A stretch of DNA of 64,000 bases from Halobellus rarus (GTDB taxonomy: Archaea; Halobacteriota; Halobacteria; Halobacteriales; Haloferacaceae), in contig NZ_JANHDI010000001.1 in assembly GCF_024494595.1 (NCBI RefSeq), forward strand, positions 248,001 to 312,000. The letters are read 5' to 3'. Both the position numbers and the translations under genes were made by a program. The first letter of the stretch is position 1. Every line of letters starts with the position of its first letter. Of this stretch, positions 26,904 to 34,841 are shown one piece after another. Under the pieces are notes generated by a model that had not been told where the DNA came from, searched no databases, and was given only the letters and a program-made list of their open reading frames with translations.

Positions 26904-27818
26904 ATGACCGCTCCAGTAACGCCGCTCGCCGCCCGCGGCGTCGGCGAGATCGCGTTCGCCGAGTCGCTTCCCGAGGCGGTGGCGTCCGTCTTCTGGGCGC
27001 TCACCCATCTCGGAAACCCGTACCTCCTCCTGGCGCTCGTCGCGATCGCGTACCTGCTCGGCGACCGCGTCGGCGTCTCCCGTCGAAACGCCGCGTTCGC
27101 GCTCGGACTCGGGCTCTGCGCGATCGGGCTCACCGTCGGACTGAAACACCTCTTCGGACTCCCGCGCCCGCCGATCTCCTACCGCGACGGCCTCGGCTTC
27201 CCCAGCGGGCACGCGCTCGGGTCGACGACGTTCTGGGGCGGCGTCGCCGTCCTCGCCCACCGCGGACGGTGGCGACGCCGACTCGCCGTCGCCGGAGGCG
27301 TTGTCGCCGTCGTCGCGCTCTCCCGCGTTCTCATCGGCGTTCACTACCTCGCGGACGTCGCCGCGGGCGTCGCGATCGGCGTCGCCTTCCTCGCGGCGGC
27401 GTTCGCGCTCGGGCCGGGATTCTCGCTCGACGATCCCGCGGGGGCGCTCGCGACGCCGACACACCGCCACGTCGTCGCGCTCTTCGGTGTCGCGCTCGCT
27501 TTCGGCCTCGCGGCGCTCCTCGTCGCCCCGGGCGAGAGCGAACTGTTCCTCGGGGTCGGCACCGCAGCGGGGGGGACCGTCGCCTGGTACCGATTCGGCG
27601 ACCGCGCGGCGGCGGCGACGGTCGACCTCTCGGGGCGCACCCTCGCCGTCGGCGGAACCGGGCTGGCGGTCGTCCTCGGCGCGATGAGCGGGACGGCGGA
27701 ACTGACCGAGAGCGGTGCTCTGATCGTCGTCGTCGGCGCCGTCGGTGCGGTCTGCCTGCTCGCGCTCCCGGTCGTCGTCGCACGGGGGGCGACCGATTCC
27801 GGGGCCGACGGCTCCTGA
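26904..27818 (+). CDS. PAP2 family phosphatase
   Basis: A 304-residue polytopic membrane phosphatase. The three-part catalytic signature of the PAP2/acid phosphatase family is complete: KHLFGLPRP (KxxxxxxRP), FPSGHALGS (PSGH) and SRVLIGVHYLADV (SRxxxxxHxxxD). It probably dephosphorylates phosphatidate, prenyl diphosphate or similar lipid at the outer face. The C-terminal half adds further hydrophobic helices (for example VALFGVALAFGLAALLVAP), more than a minimal PAP2. It could recycle the polyprenyl diphosphate carrier used by glycosylation, consistent with the cis-prenyltransferases elsewhere in the window, but there is no direct link. Confidence 0.92.
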   Translation: MTAPVTPLAARGVGEIAFAESLPEAVASVFWALTHLGNPYLLLALVAIAYLLGDRVGVSRRNAAFALGLGLCAIGLTVGLKHLFGLPRPPISYRDGLGFPSGHALGSTTFWGGVAVLAHRGRWRRRLAVAGGVVAVVALSRVLIGVHYLADVAAGVAIGVAFLAAAFALGPGFSLDDPAGALATPTHRHVVALFGVALAFGLAALLVAPGESELFLGVGTAAGGTVAWYRFGDRAAAATVDLSGRTLAVGGTGLAVVLGAMSGTAELTESGALIVVVGAVGAVCLLALPVVVARGATDSGADGS

Positions 27819-27882
27819 ACTGACGAAACAGAAAAGTCGGAGAAAGAACTGTCGCCTTCGGTACGTTTCGAGGCCTGGACGT

Positions 27883-29256
27883 TCAGTACGTCTCGAGGTA
27901 GCGGTCGAGTTCCCACTGGGAGACGTCGATGCGGAACTCGTCGTACTCCTGGGTCTTCGCCTCGATGAACTTCTCGTAGACGTGCTCTCCGAGCGCCTCC
28001 TCGATGACCTCGTCCGCTTCGAGCGCGGAGACGGCCTCGCCGAGGTTCGCCGGCAGCGTGTCGATACCGTACTCCTCGCGCTTCTCCTCGTCGAACTCGT
28101 AGATGTTCTCTCTGACCGGGTCGGGCGCTTCGAGGCCCTCCTCGATACCGTCGAGACCGGCCGTGATGATCGCCGCGAAGGCGAGGTAGGGGTTACACGA
28201 CGGGTCCGGCGAGCGGAGTTCGATGCGGGAGGCCGCGGGAACGCGGGCGGCCGGCTTGCGGATGAGCGCCGAGCGGTTCCGGTCGGACCACGCGACGTAC
28301 ACGGGTGCCTCGTACCCGGGGACGAGGCGCTTGTAGGAGTTGACGGTCGGGTCGGCGACGGCCGTGATCGCCGGGGCGTGTTCGAGGACGCCCGCGAGGA
28401 ACGAGTGCGCGGTGTCCGAGAGGTTGAACTCGTCGTCCTCGTCGTGGAACGCGTTGTTGCCGTCCTCGTCGAACAGCGACACGTGGGTGTGCATCCCCGA
28501 GCCGTTGATCTTCGGGATCGGCTTGGGCATGAACGTCGCGTGCAGGTCGTGCTGGGCCGCGATGGCGCGGACGACCGTCCGGAACGTCCCGACGTTGTCG
28601 GCGGTGGTGAGGGCGTCGTCGTACTCGAAGTTGATCTCGTGTTGGCCCTCGGCGACCTCGTGGTGACTGGCCTCGATCTCGAAGTCCATCTGTTCGAGGC
28701 CGTAGATGATGTCTCGGCGGACGTCGCTCGCGAGGTCCTTCGGCGCGAGGTCGAAGTACCCGCCGGCGTCGTTGGTCTTCGTCGTCGCGCGACCGTCCTC
28801 GTCCTCCTCGAAGAGGAAGAACTCCGGCTCGGGGGCGACGTTGACGGTGTAACCCATCTCCTCGGCGCGGTCGAGCACGCGCTTGAGGACCGTTCGCGGG
28901 TCGCCCTCGAACGGCTCGCCCGTCGACGTGTCGATGACGTCGCAGATGAGGCGGGCCGACCGGCCGTCGCGCCACGGGAGGATCGCGAACGTCTCGGGGT
29001 CGGGCTTGAGGCGCATGTCCGACTCCTGGATGCGGACGAAGCCCTCGATGCTGGACCCGTCGAAGTAGATCCCGTCCGTGAAGGCCTTCTCGGCCTGCGT
29101 CGCCGGGACGGCGACGTTCTTTACAGTCCCGAGGATGTCGGTGAACTGCAGGCGGAGAAAGTCGACGTCTTTCTCCTCGATCTCGTCGATGACGCGCTGT
29201 GCTTCGGCGGAGAGACCGCCGTCGGGTGCGGCGGCAGATTCGTTTTCGTCCGTCAT
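27883..29256 (-). CDS. glnA: Glutamine synthetase (type I)
   Basis: A 457-residue GSI that makes glutamine from glutamate, ammonia and ATP. Motifs: [10 protein letters not shown] near the N-terminus, [42 protein letters not shown] (active-site/ATP), NSYKRLVPG and the [16 protein letters not shown] stretch. The length fits the short archaeal GSI-alpha type, without an obvious adenylylation loop Tyr. A TATA-like TATAAAG at 29288-29294 lies upstream. It is divergent from lrp across 126 nt; in Halobacterium an Lrp-type regulator controls glnA, so control by the neighbour is a reasonable inference. Confidence 0.97.
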   Translation of the reverse strand: MTDENESAAAPDGGLSAEAQRVIDEIEEKDVDFLRLQFTDILGTVKNVAVPATQAEKAFTDGIYFDGSSIEGFVRIQESDMRLKPDPETFAILPWRDGRSARLICDVIDTSTGEPFEGDPRTVLKRVLDRAEEMGYTVNVAPEPEFFLFEEDEDGRATTKTNDAGGYFDLAPKDLASDVRRDIIYGLEQMDFEIEASHHEVAEGQHEINFEYDDALTTADNVGTFRTVVRAIAAQHDLHATFMPKPIPKINGSGMHTHVSLFDEDGNNAFHDEDDEFNLSDTAHSFLAGVLEHAPAITAVADPTVNSYKRLVPGYEAPVYVAWSDRNRSALIRKPAARVPAASRIELRSPDPSCNPYLAFAAIITAGLDGIEEGLEAPDPVRENIYEFDEEKREEYGIDTLPANLGEAVSALEADEVIEEALGEHVYEKFIEAKTQEYDEFRIDVSQWELDRYLETY

Positions 29257-29287
29257 ATCCTGGACAATCGAATCCGAACACTCCCAG

Positions 29288-29294
29288 TATAAAG
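29288..29294 (-). promoter_or_regulatory. TATA-like box upstream of glnA
   Basis: TATAAAG on the top strand (CTTTATA on the gene's strand) lies 32-38 nt before the glnA ATG, in an AT-rich divergent gap with lrp. A second AT-rich run (GTAAAATTCTA, 29346-29356) about 30 nt before the lrp ATG is the likely box for the other direction. Confidence 0.6.
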
Positions 29295-29382
29295 ACGTTA
29301 TCGCTTAGTGCAAATGCCTCTAGTCTCATTTTGAATTGGATATTCGTAAAATTCTAATGCCCCCAGGCGCATCGTGAGTGTA

Positions 29383-29841
29383 ATGACGTACGAAAACCTC
29401 GACGCAAAACTGATCAACGCACTACTCGGCGACGGCCGCGCCAGCCTCCGGAGCCTCGCAGAGGACCTCGACGTCTCGGTCACGACCGTCTCGAATCACC
29501 TCCGCGACCTCGAAGACGAGGGGGTCATCGAGGGGTACTCCCCGCGCGTGAACTACGACGCGCTCGGCTACGACGTCACGGCGATCATCCAACTGAAAGT
29601 CGAAGGAAGCGCCCTCCCGGACATCACCGAACGGCTCAAGGGCCACAAACAGATGGTCACCGTCTACGAGGTGACCGGCGACTACGACGTCATCGCGGTC
29701 GGGAAATTCGAGGACACCGACGGGATGAACGACCAGATCAAGGAGCTGCTCACCGACGCAGACATCCGCGAGTCGAACACCAGCGTCGTCCTCAACGCCG
29801 TCGTCGAGAACGCACAGTTCGACCTCGACGTCGACGAGTAA
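29383..29841 (+). CDS. lrp: Lrp/AsnC family transcriptional regulator
   Basis: A 152-residue protein with an N-terminal winged helix ([49 protein letters not shown]) and a C-terminal RAM effector domain ([31 protein letters not shown]). Such feast/famine regulators bind amino acids and form octamers. ATG at 29383 is preferred to the GTG at 29374. Sharing a 126-nt control region with glnA suggests it regulates glutamine synthesis, as reported for Halobacterium Lrp. Nothing else in the sequence indicates the effector. Confidence 0.95.
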   Translation: MTYENLDAKLINALLGDGRASLRSLAEDLDVSVTTVSNHLRDLEDEGVIEGYSPRVNYDALGYDVTAIIQLKVEGSALPDITERLKGHKQMVTVYEVTGDYDVIAVGKFEDTDGMNDQIKELLTDADIRESNTSVVLNAVVENAQFDLDVDE

Positions 29842-29898
29842 TTCGGCCTCGACGAGTAACTCCGTCGAACGCGCCTCGCCGCGGCATCCGCGCCGCCG

Positions 29899-30825
29899 TC
29901 ACGCCGATTCATCGAGCGGTTCGTCCTCGGCGTGGGCGCGCACCCAGAGCTGTCCGATCCGCGAGAGCCGAGTCCGGTATGACTTCCCGTGCTCCTCCTG
30001 TTCGATGTAGCCCTTCCCGCCCGGGCCGAGTCGGTCGACGTTGTAGATGACCTTTGACCGAAATGAGTCGGTGTACTCCTCGTTCATGTCGCGGGCGAGC
30101 GTCTCCGCGAGTTCGGAGACCGAGTCGAACTCGCCGTACTCGCCGAGTTCGAAGAGGATCACCTCCTCGAAGGGCTTGACGTTCTGGAAAGACGCGATCG
30201 GGAGTTCGACGATGTGGCTGTCGCCGATGCGCTTCGCGCCGATCGTCGTCCCGCGCTCGTCGAACTCGTCTAAGATGTCCGCCGCCGATTCGTAGCGCTC
30301 GCGAATCCGCTCGTCGTCGACGTCCTCGATATCGGTCCCCCTCAGTAACTCCCCGAGTAGTTCCTTCGCCGCGCGGACCTCCTCGGCGAGGTCGGTCTCT
30401 AAGTACTTCTCGGGGGCGGTGTAGTAGGTGTGGATCCGGTCGCGGTCCTCCTGGCGCTCGACCATAATCGAGTGGGCGGCGGTGGCGAAGGCGAAGGAGA
30501 CCGGCCGCGGCATCGCCGAGACGTTCACCCACACCTCCGAGTCCTCGGCGGCGTCGAGTTCGGCGTTGATGAGGTCGTACGCCTGCTCGAAGGCGGCGTC
30601 GTAGTCGTAGACGTCGTCGACGACGACGCGCTCGGTGTCGGCACCGAGCAGGTTCTGGAAGTCCTTTTCCAGTTTCCCCGAGAGGTTCCGCGAGTACTCG
30701 ACGTTCGACTCGCTGCCGACGGCTCCCTCCAGGAGGATCACCCGGTCGACGTCCTGTTGGTCCCGGATGAGCGGGGCAATCAGCCGGTCGTAGTCGAAGC
30801 CGACCGGCACGATGTGCGTCTGCAT
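29899..30825 (-). CDS. CARF-like/winged-helix regulator (HFX_2341, DUF6293 type)
   Basis: A 308-residue soluble protein. The N-terminal 150 residues form a Rossmann-like unit starting MQTHIVPVGFDYDRLIAPLI, containing VDRVILLEG and VNVSAMPRPVSFAFATAA, the layout of CARF domains that sense cyclic oligonucleotides. The C-terminal part is a winged helix (FDSVSELAETLARDMNEEY, then VIYNVDRLGPGGKGYIEQEEHGKSYRTRLSRIG). I recognise it as the HFX_2341/DUF6293 family from memory. No CRISPR or cas gene is in the window. The ATG at 30825 is supported by ATAAAAAG (minus strand CTTTTTAT, 30851-30858) about 30 nt upstream. Confidence 0.85.
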   Translation of the reverse strand: MQTHIVPVGFDYDRLIAPLIRDQQDVDRVILLEGAVGSESNVEYSRNLSGKLEKDFQNLLGADTERVVVDDVYDYDAAFEQAYDLINAELDAAEDSEVWVNVSAMPRPVSFAFATAAHSIMVERQEDRDRIHTYYTAPEKYLETDLAEEVRAAKELLGELLRGTDIEDVDDERIRERYESAADILDEFDERGTTIGAKRIGDSHIVELPIASFQNVKPFEEVILFELGEYGEFDSVSELAETLARDMNEEYTDSFRSKVIYNVDRLGPGGKGYIEQEEHGKSYRTRLSRIGQLWVRAHAEDEPLDESA

Positions 30826-30850
30826 ACGCCCTCGTTTGCCGGGGGCGACC

Positions 30851-30858
30851 ATAAAAAG
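30851..30858 (-). promoter_or_regulatory. TATA box of the CARF-like regulator gene
   Basis: ATAAAAAG on the top strand reads CTTTTTAT on the gene's strand, 26-33 nt before its ATG. This fits a leaderless transcript. Confidence 0.6.
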
Positions 30859-30926
30859 CGCGAGGCGGTCGGCCGCGGGCGACGAGCGTCTCGGGCCGCC
30901 GCCTCCGGCCGATCCGGACGCACGAC

Positions 30927-30936
30927 ATATTTATAA
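30927..30936 (+). promoter_or_regulatory. TATA box of the small membrane protein gene
   Basis: ATATTTATAA is a near-perfect archaeal TATA box, 35-44 nt before the ATG at 30971. It is among the strongest-looking promoters in this window. Confidence 0.65.
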
Positions 30937-30970
30937 TTATCTACCGTGTGGTTCTAGCCGGGTGGTATGT

Positions 30971-31234
30971 ATGACCACATCCGGGCGGGCGGGGACGGAT
31001 CGGCATCGAGGGATCTCTCCCTCCGGTAACACGCTCTGGGCGTCTCTGGAGTGTCTGCTGGGCGGCGTCGCCGCGGGGGTCCTCGTGCTGTTCGCGCTGC
31101 CGACGCTCTCGGATCTGGCGCGATCGCTGGGGCTGCTCTCGACGACGGTTCTGGCGTTCGTCTTCCTCTTCCTGTGGCTCTCGCTGTGGGCGGTCATCGG
31201 CACGGTCCACGAACGAGTCTGGACGGTCGGCTGA
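30971..31234 (+). CDS. Small two-helix membrane protein
   Basis: An 87-residue protein with a short charged N-terminus (TTSGRAGTDRHRG) and two predicted transmembrane helices (LLGGVAAGVLVLFALPTL and LLSTTVLAFVFLFLWLSLWAVIG) joined by a short loop. No known family is evident. The ATG at 30971 is preceded by a strong TATA box at 30927-30936, so expression is likely. It lies 145 nt from the CARF-like regulator, which is divergent, so that protein may control it; this is only positional inference. Confidence 0.7.
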   Translation: MTTSGRAGTDRHRGISPSGNTLWASLECLLGGVAAGVLVLFALPTLSDLARSLGLLSTTVLAFVFLFLWLSLWAVIGTVHERVWTVG

Positions 31235-31298
31235 CGCGGCCGCTCCTGTCTTCCGCTCGCCTTCGCCGAACCGCGTCGATATCGAGGGAACTCCGCCG

Positions 31299-31904
31299 CT
31301 ACGCTCCGGCCTGCGGTTCGACCGCCGCGAGTACCTCCTTCGTGGCCATCACGTCGGCGAACTCGCCGTACAGGTGCGTCAGCGCGGTTCGGTGGACTTC
31401 AGACGCCGAGTAGTGCGTCCCGTCGGGCGCGTCGCGCTCGAACGTGGCCGTCGCGTCGGCGACGACGACGGCGTCGAAGCCGAGGTTCTCGGCCAAGCGA
31501 GTCGTCGTCGACACGCAGTGGTCCGTCGTGAGACCGACGACGACGACGGTCTCACAGCCGCGGTCGCGGAGCCGTTCGGCCAGATCGGTGCCCACGAACG
31601 CCGCGTTCACGCGCTTCGTTATCACCGGTTCGTCGCCTTCGGGCGCGGTCTCGGGCTTCCACGCGAAGCCGGGGGCGTCACTGCGAAGGGGCGAGTCCGG
31701 CTCCGCGGAGTCGTGACGGACGTGGAATCGCGGTAGGTCGGCCGCGCGCCACGCCTCTAGGAGCCGCGCGGCGTTCGCCTCGGCGTCGGGGGTGCTCCGC
31801 TCGCCCCACGCCGGGTCGTCGAAGCCCGTCTGGAGGTCGACGAGCACGAGCGCGGGCGCGTCGCCGAGACGACCCCGGAGCCGAGCGGTTTCAGTCCCGG
31901 TCAT
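31299..31904 (-). CDS. Isochorismatase/nicotinamidase-type cysteine hydrolase
   Basis: A 201-residue cytosolic hydrolase. The catalytic Asp is in [11 protein letters not shown], the Lys in [15 protein letters not shown] and the Cys in [15 protein letters not shown], so the triad is complete. Substrates of this family include nicotinamide, isochorismate and ureido compounds; metal-binding His residues of true nicotinamidases are not clearly visible, so I do not assign nicotinamidase. ATG at 31904 lies 4 nt after the stop of the upstream gene; a GTG at 31919 is possible. Confidence 0.9.
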   Translation of the reverse strand: MTGTETARLRGRLGDAPALVLVDLQTGFDDPAWGERSTPDAEANAARLLEAWRAADLPRFHVRHDSAEPDSPLRSDAPGFAWKPETAPEGDEPVITKRVNAAFVGTDLAERLRDRGCETVVVVGLTTDHCVSTTTRLAENLGFDAVVVADATATFERDAPDGTHYSASEVHRTALTHLYGEFADVMATKEVLAAVEPQAGA

Positions 31905-31908
31905 CGGC

Positions 31909-32727
31909 TCAGTCGTCACCGGTCGCGGCCGGCGGTTCTCCCCGCGGCGTCGCCGCCTTCGGATGCTCGCGCGTCACTCGGATGGGACACTCGTCGGGCG
32001 ACTGCTCGGGGTCTGTTTCGAACAGGTACTGCGGCCACTCTCGGTCGCCCTCGACGCCCCAGTCGCCGAGGTCGGCGTGGGGACAGACGCCGTCGTACTC
32101 CGCGAGTCGGCCCTGGATCTGTTCGCGTGCGCGCTCGCCAGCCTCGGTGTCGTGGGTGATCCCCTCGAAGAGGGCGCGGGGTTGGAACGTGATCTCCAGG
32201 CCGACCGGGCAGTAGCGGCTCTTTCGGTCGTCGTAGAAGGGGGCGCGGCAGGTCGGGAACATCGGTTCGCCGCCGAAGCAGAACTCCCAGTGGGGGTCGT
32301 CGGGGTCGGTCGGGATCTCCGCGGGCCACGGTTCGGGGTCGTGGACGTGGAGGAATTGGAGGAGATGCCACAGCGTCTCGTGGTAGTCGGCCTCCGTGAA
32401 CTCCCGCTCGGGCGGCCTGAAGAACGTCACCAGCGAGGCCCGTCCCGGCGCGTCGGGATAGGTGTCGAGGTACTCTAGGAGCGTGTCTCGGAACGACAGC
32501 AGCGCGTCGGGATCGGTCGTCGACGGTACGGCCGTGTAGAGCGGTTCGCCGTCGCGGACCGACTGGGCTCCGAAGTGACACGGGAACGGCGTTCCGCCGC
32601 GCTCGCCGAGCAGCGCGTCGGTGAAGGTCTCGAAGTGTCGGCGGACCCACCGGGGAACGTCGCCGTCGTCGACGCGGGCCGAAAGCGTCTCTTGGTCCAC
32701 GAGCGACTGGACGCCCGATTCGTTCAT
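31909..32727 (-). CDS. YqcI/YcgG family protein
   Basis: A 272-residue soluble acidic protein matching the YqcI/YcgG family: [17 protein letters not shown] near the N-terminus, LLEYLDTYP, the His-rich [20 protein letters not shown] region, the [20 protein letters not shown] core and [14 protein letters not shown]. In bacteria members are small stress-associated proteins of unknown biochemistry, possibly heme-binding. It is transcribed with the isochorismatase gene, whose ATG lies 4 nt past this stop. No secretion signal is visible. Confidence 0.9.
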   Translation of the reverse strand: MNESGVQSLVDQETLSARVDDGDVPRWVRRHFETFTDALLGERGGTPFPCHFGAQSVRDGEPLYTAVPSTTDPDALLSFRDTLLEYLDTYPDAPGRASLVTFFRPPEREFTEADYHETLWHLLQFLHVHDPEPWPAEIPTDPDDPHWEFCFGGEPMFPTCRAPFYDDRKSRYCPVGLEITFQPRALFEGITHDTEAGERAREQIQGRLAEYDGVCPHADLGDWGVEGDREWPQYLFETDPEQSPDECPIRVTREHPKAATPRGEPPAATGDD

Positions 32728-32804
32728 ACCGACAGCACGGATTCCGTAATCAAGAGCGCTTCGCCAGTCCCGAGAAGCCGAGAAGGGAGTGAGAGATCCT
32801 CGCG

Positions 32805-34307
32805 TCAGTCAGCCCGCGTCCCGACGGCGAACCGTTCGGCGCGCTCGTCGGCGTCGGCCGCGGTCAGGAGCGACCCCCCGACGGTGAGGAAAAGCGAGAG
32901 CGCCATCCCGTAGAGCGCGAAGTCCCAGGTGAAGTACGCCGAACCGAGAACCGTGACGCCGCCGATCGTCGCCGCGGGGACGAAGACGTGGGCGACGTAG
33001 AACACCTGTGACCCCACGATGCCGGCGAACATCCCCTGTCGGGTCGTCCGCGGCCAGTAGAGCGCGACGATCACCGGCAGGGCGAGCTGGGCGTAGCCGC
33101 CGAAGGCGGTGTCGCCGACGGTGATGAGCGTCCCCGGGCGGAACAGGCTGACGACGAACGTCCCGATCGCGAAGGCCGCGACGCCCAGCCGGGCGATCCA
33201 GGTCTCGCGGGCCGCGTCGGCGTCGGGGTTCACGAACGGGCGATAGAGGTCCCGCGTCAGGTACGACGACCCCGAGAGCAGCATCGAGTCCGAGGAGGAC
33301 ATCATCGCCGCCATCGCGCCGGCGACGACGAGTGCGGCGAACCACCCGGGCGTGTACGCGTTCAAGACGACCGGGACGACGTTCGCGCCCTCGGGGACGG
33401 CCACGCCGAGGCCCGCCGCCCACGTGCCGAGGAGGAACGCCGGCACGAAGAGCAGGAGGACGAGCACCGGCCACAGCGCGAAGGAGCGCTTCAGGACGCG
33501 GACGTCCCTCGCGACGAAGAAGCGCTGGTTGATCTGCGGGAACATCGCGACGCCGAAGGCGATGGTGACGGCCTGGGCGATCATCCACTGCGGCGAGTAG
33601 ACGCCGCCGCCGAGCGAGAGGAACTCGGGGTTCGACGCCGCCAGCGACGCCGACACCGCGTCGAGGCCGCCCGCGGCCGAGAGCACCCAACCGACGGCGA
33701 TCCAGACGATCCCGAGCATGAACACGCCCTGAATCGTGTCGGTCCACGCGACCCCGCGGAGCCCCGCGAGGACGACGTAGACGATCATGAACAGCGTGAT
33801 CGCGGCCGCGCCGACCCAGTAGGGGACCGCGCCGTCGGAGAGGCCGACGATGGCCTCGCCCGCGCCCATCTGCTGGAGCATCACGTACGGGAACAGCCAG
33901 AAGAGCGAGACGCCGGCGACGAGCGCGCGGAGGCGCTTCGAGCCGAACCGGTCGCCGAGCATCTCGCCGAGCGTGACGTAGCGCTCGTAGCGACCGATCA
34001 GCCACTGCCGGTAGCCGATCACGTACCAGAGGATCGCGAAGAGGATCCCGTCCATCAGCCCCATCACGAGGATCCACTCGGGGCCGGCGGCGTACGCGAG
34101 GTTGGGGCCGCCGAAGAACGTGAAGGCCGACAGCAGCGTCGCGAACGTCGTGAACAGGAGGACGCCGGTGCCGATCGACCGGCTCGCGAGGTAGTAGTCC
34201 TCGGCGTCCCGCCCGGTCACTCGATAGGCGAGCACGCCGACCGCGAGCGCGACCACGAGATACGCGCCCACGACGCCGAGTTGAACGAGCAGTTCCGACT
34301 CAGCCAT
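32805..34307 (-). CDS. Sodium:solute symporter family protein
   Basis: A 500-residue polytopic membrane protein (about 13 hydrophobic helices) of the SSS family. Family stretches are YRVTGRDAEDYYLASRSIGTG near the N-terminus and GGPNLAYAAGPEWIL. It uses a sodium gradient to import a solute, probably a monocarboxylate or amino acid; the substrate cannot be read. Overlap of its start (34307) with the end of the DUF3311 gene by 8 nt implies that the two products are made together; DUF3311 proteins are often small subunits of such symporters. Confidence 0.93.
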   Translation of the reverse strand: MAESELLVQLGVVGAYLVVALAVGVLAYRVTGRDAEDYYLASRSIGTGVLLFTTFATLLSAFTFFGGPNLAYAAGPEWILVMGLMDGILFAILWYVIGYRQWLIGRYERYVTLGEMLGDRFGSKRLRALVAGVSLFWLFPYVMLQQMGAGEAIVGLSDGAVPYWVGAAAITLFMIVYVVLAGLRGVAWTDTIQGVFMLGIVWIAVGWVLSAAGGLDAVSASLAASNPEFLSLGGGVYSPQWMIAQAVTIAFGVAMFPQINQRFFVARDVRVLKRSFALWPVLVLLLFVPAFLLGTWAAGLGVAVPEGANVVPVVLNAYTPGWFAALVVAGAMAAMMSSSDSMLLSGSSYLTRDLYRPFVNPDADAARETWIARLGVAAFAIGTFVVSLFRPGTLITVGDTAFGGYAQLALPVIVALYWPRTTRQGMFAGIVGSQVFYVAHVFVPAATIGGVTVLGSAYFTWDFALYGMALSLFLTVGGSLLTAADADERAERFAVGTRAD

Positions 34308-34533
34308 CGAATCCCACCTCCTCGGGGTCGACGTTCATCCCGCGGTCCCACGCCCCGCGGGCGAACAGCGCGAACGCGACCGAGGCGAGCACCATCCAGC
34401 CGATATGCCACCAGAGCCACACTGGGAGCCCCGACCAGGTCGCCGCGTTCCCCCAGAGGAACCACGGGATCGCGAACGCGACGAGCACTACGAAGACGCC
34501 GATCCACAGGTAATCCGTCTTCCGTCGTCTCAT
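34300..34533 (-). CDS. DUF3311 small membrane protein, symporter partner
   Basis: A 77-residue protein with two hydrophobic helices (LWIGVFVVLVAFAIPWFLWG and WHIGWMVLASVAFALFA), a DUF3311 layout with a Pro-Trp bend between them. It is the first gene of a pair with the sodium:solute symporter, overlapping by 8 nt. Such proteins are found as a fixed partner of SSS transporters and probably help assembly or transport. TAAATATT at 34561-34568 is the likely TATA box. Confidence 0.9.
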   Translation of the reverse strand: MRRRKTDYLWIGVFVVLVAFAIPWFLWGNAATWSGLPVWLWWHIGWMVLASVAFALFARGAWDRGMNVDPEEVGFDG

Positions 34534-34841
34534 CGAAGCAGACTAATCACTCGGCACACGTAAATATTGCTCTTACAAATTCACCAATGCATTATGAAGA
34601 AATTTCTTCTTCAGTAATCGGAAACGGAGGATATCTGCATCTCCCCCAATCCTACGGAGAATCCACGGCCAGAAAACGGAAACACCCGCTCCCGCGTCCA
34701 TCATCCGAGTGGTGGCTCGGGGTCACCGCCGCTGCTCTCGGGTACGATAGATATTTGCCGGGAGCAGCCCATATTTAAGCACGTCATCGGGTTTCCCATG
34801 ACGCTCACATCACCATCACGCCCCTTCGGGGGTATTCACCA
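34534..34841. other. 308-nt intergenic region between DUF3311 and dnaG
   Basis: This AT-richer stretch contains TATA-like AAATATT (about 34562-34568, for the DUF3311 gene), the perfect palindrome GAAGAAATTTCTTC at 34596-34609, and ATATTTAAG at 34771-34779, the probable TATA box of dnaG, 63-71 nt before its ATG. ATTCACCAATG occurs twice, at 34579-34589 and overlapping the dnaG start at 34834-34844. There is no ORF that I would call a gene. The dnaG message probably has a 5' leader of about 40 nt. Confidence 0.6.
34771..34779 (+). promoter_or_regulatory. dnaG: TATA box of dnaG
   Basis: ATATTTAAG is the best archaeal TATA match before dnaG. It lies 63-71 nt upstream of the ATG, so the transcript would start near 34798-34806 and have a leader, unlike most genes in the window. 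Confidence 0.55.

Noticed and set aside
31299-31904. Naming the cysteine hydrolase nicotinamidase
   Set aside because: The Asp-Lys-Cys triad is present but the metal-binding His set of nicotinamidases is not evident, so only the family is given.
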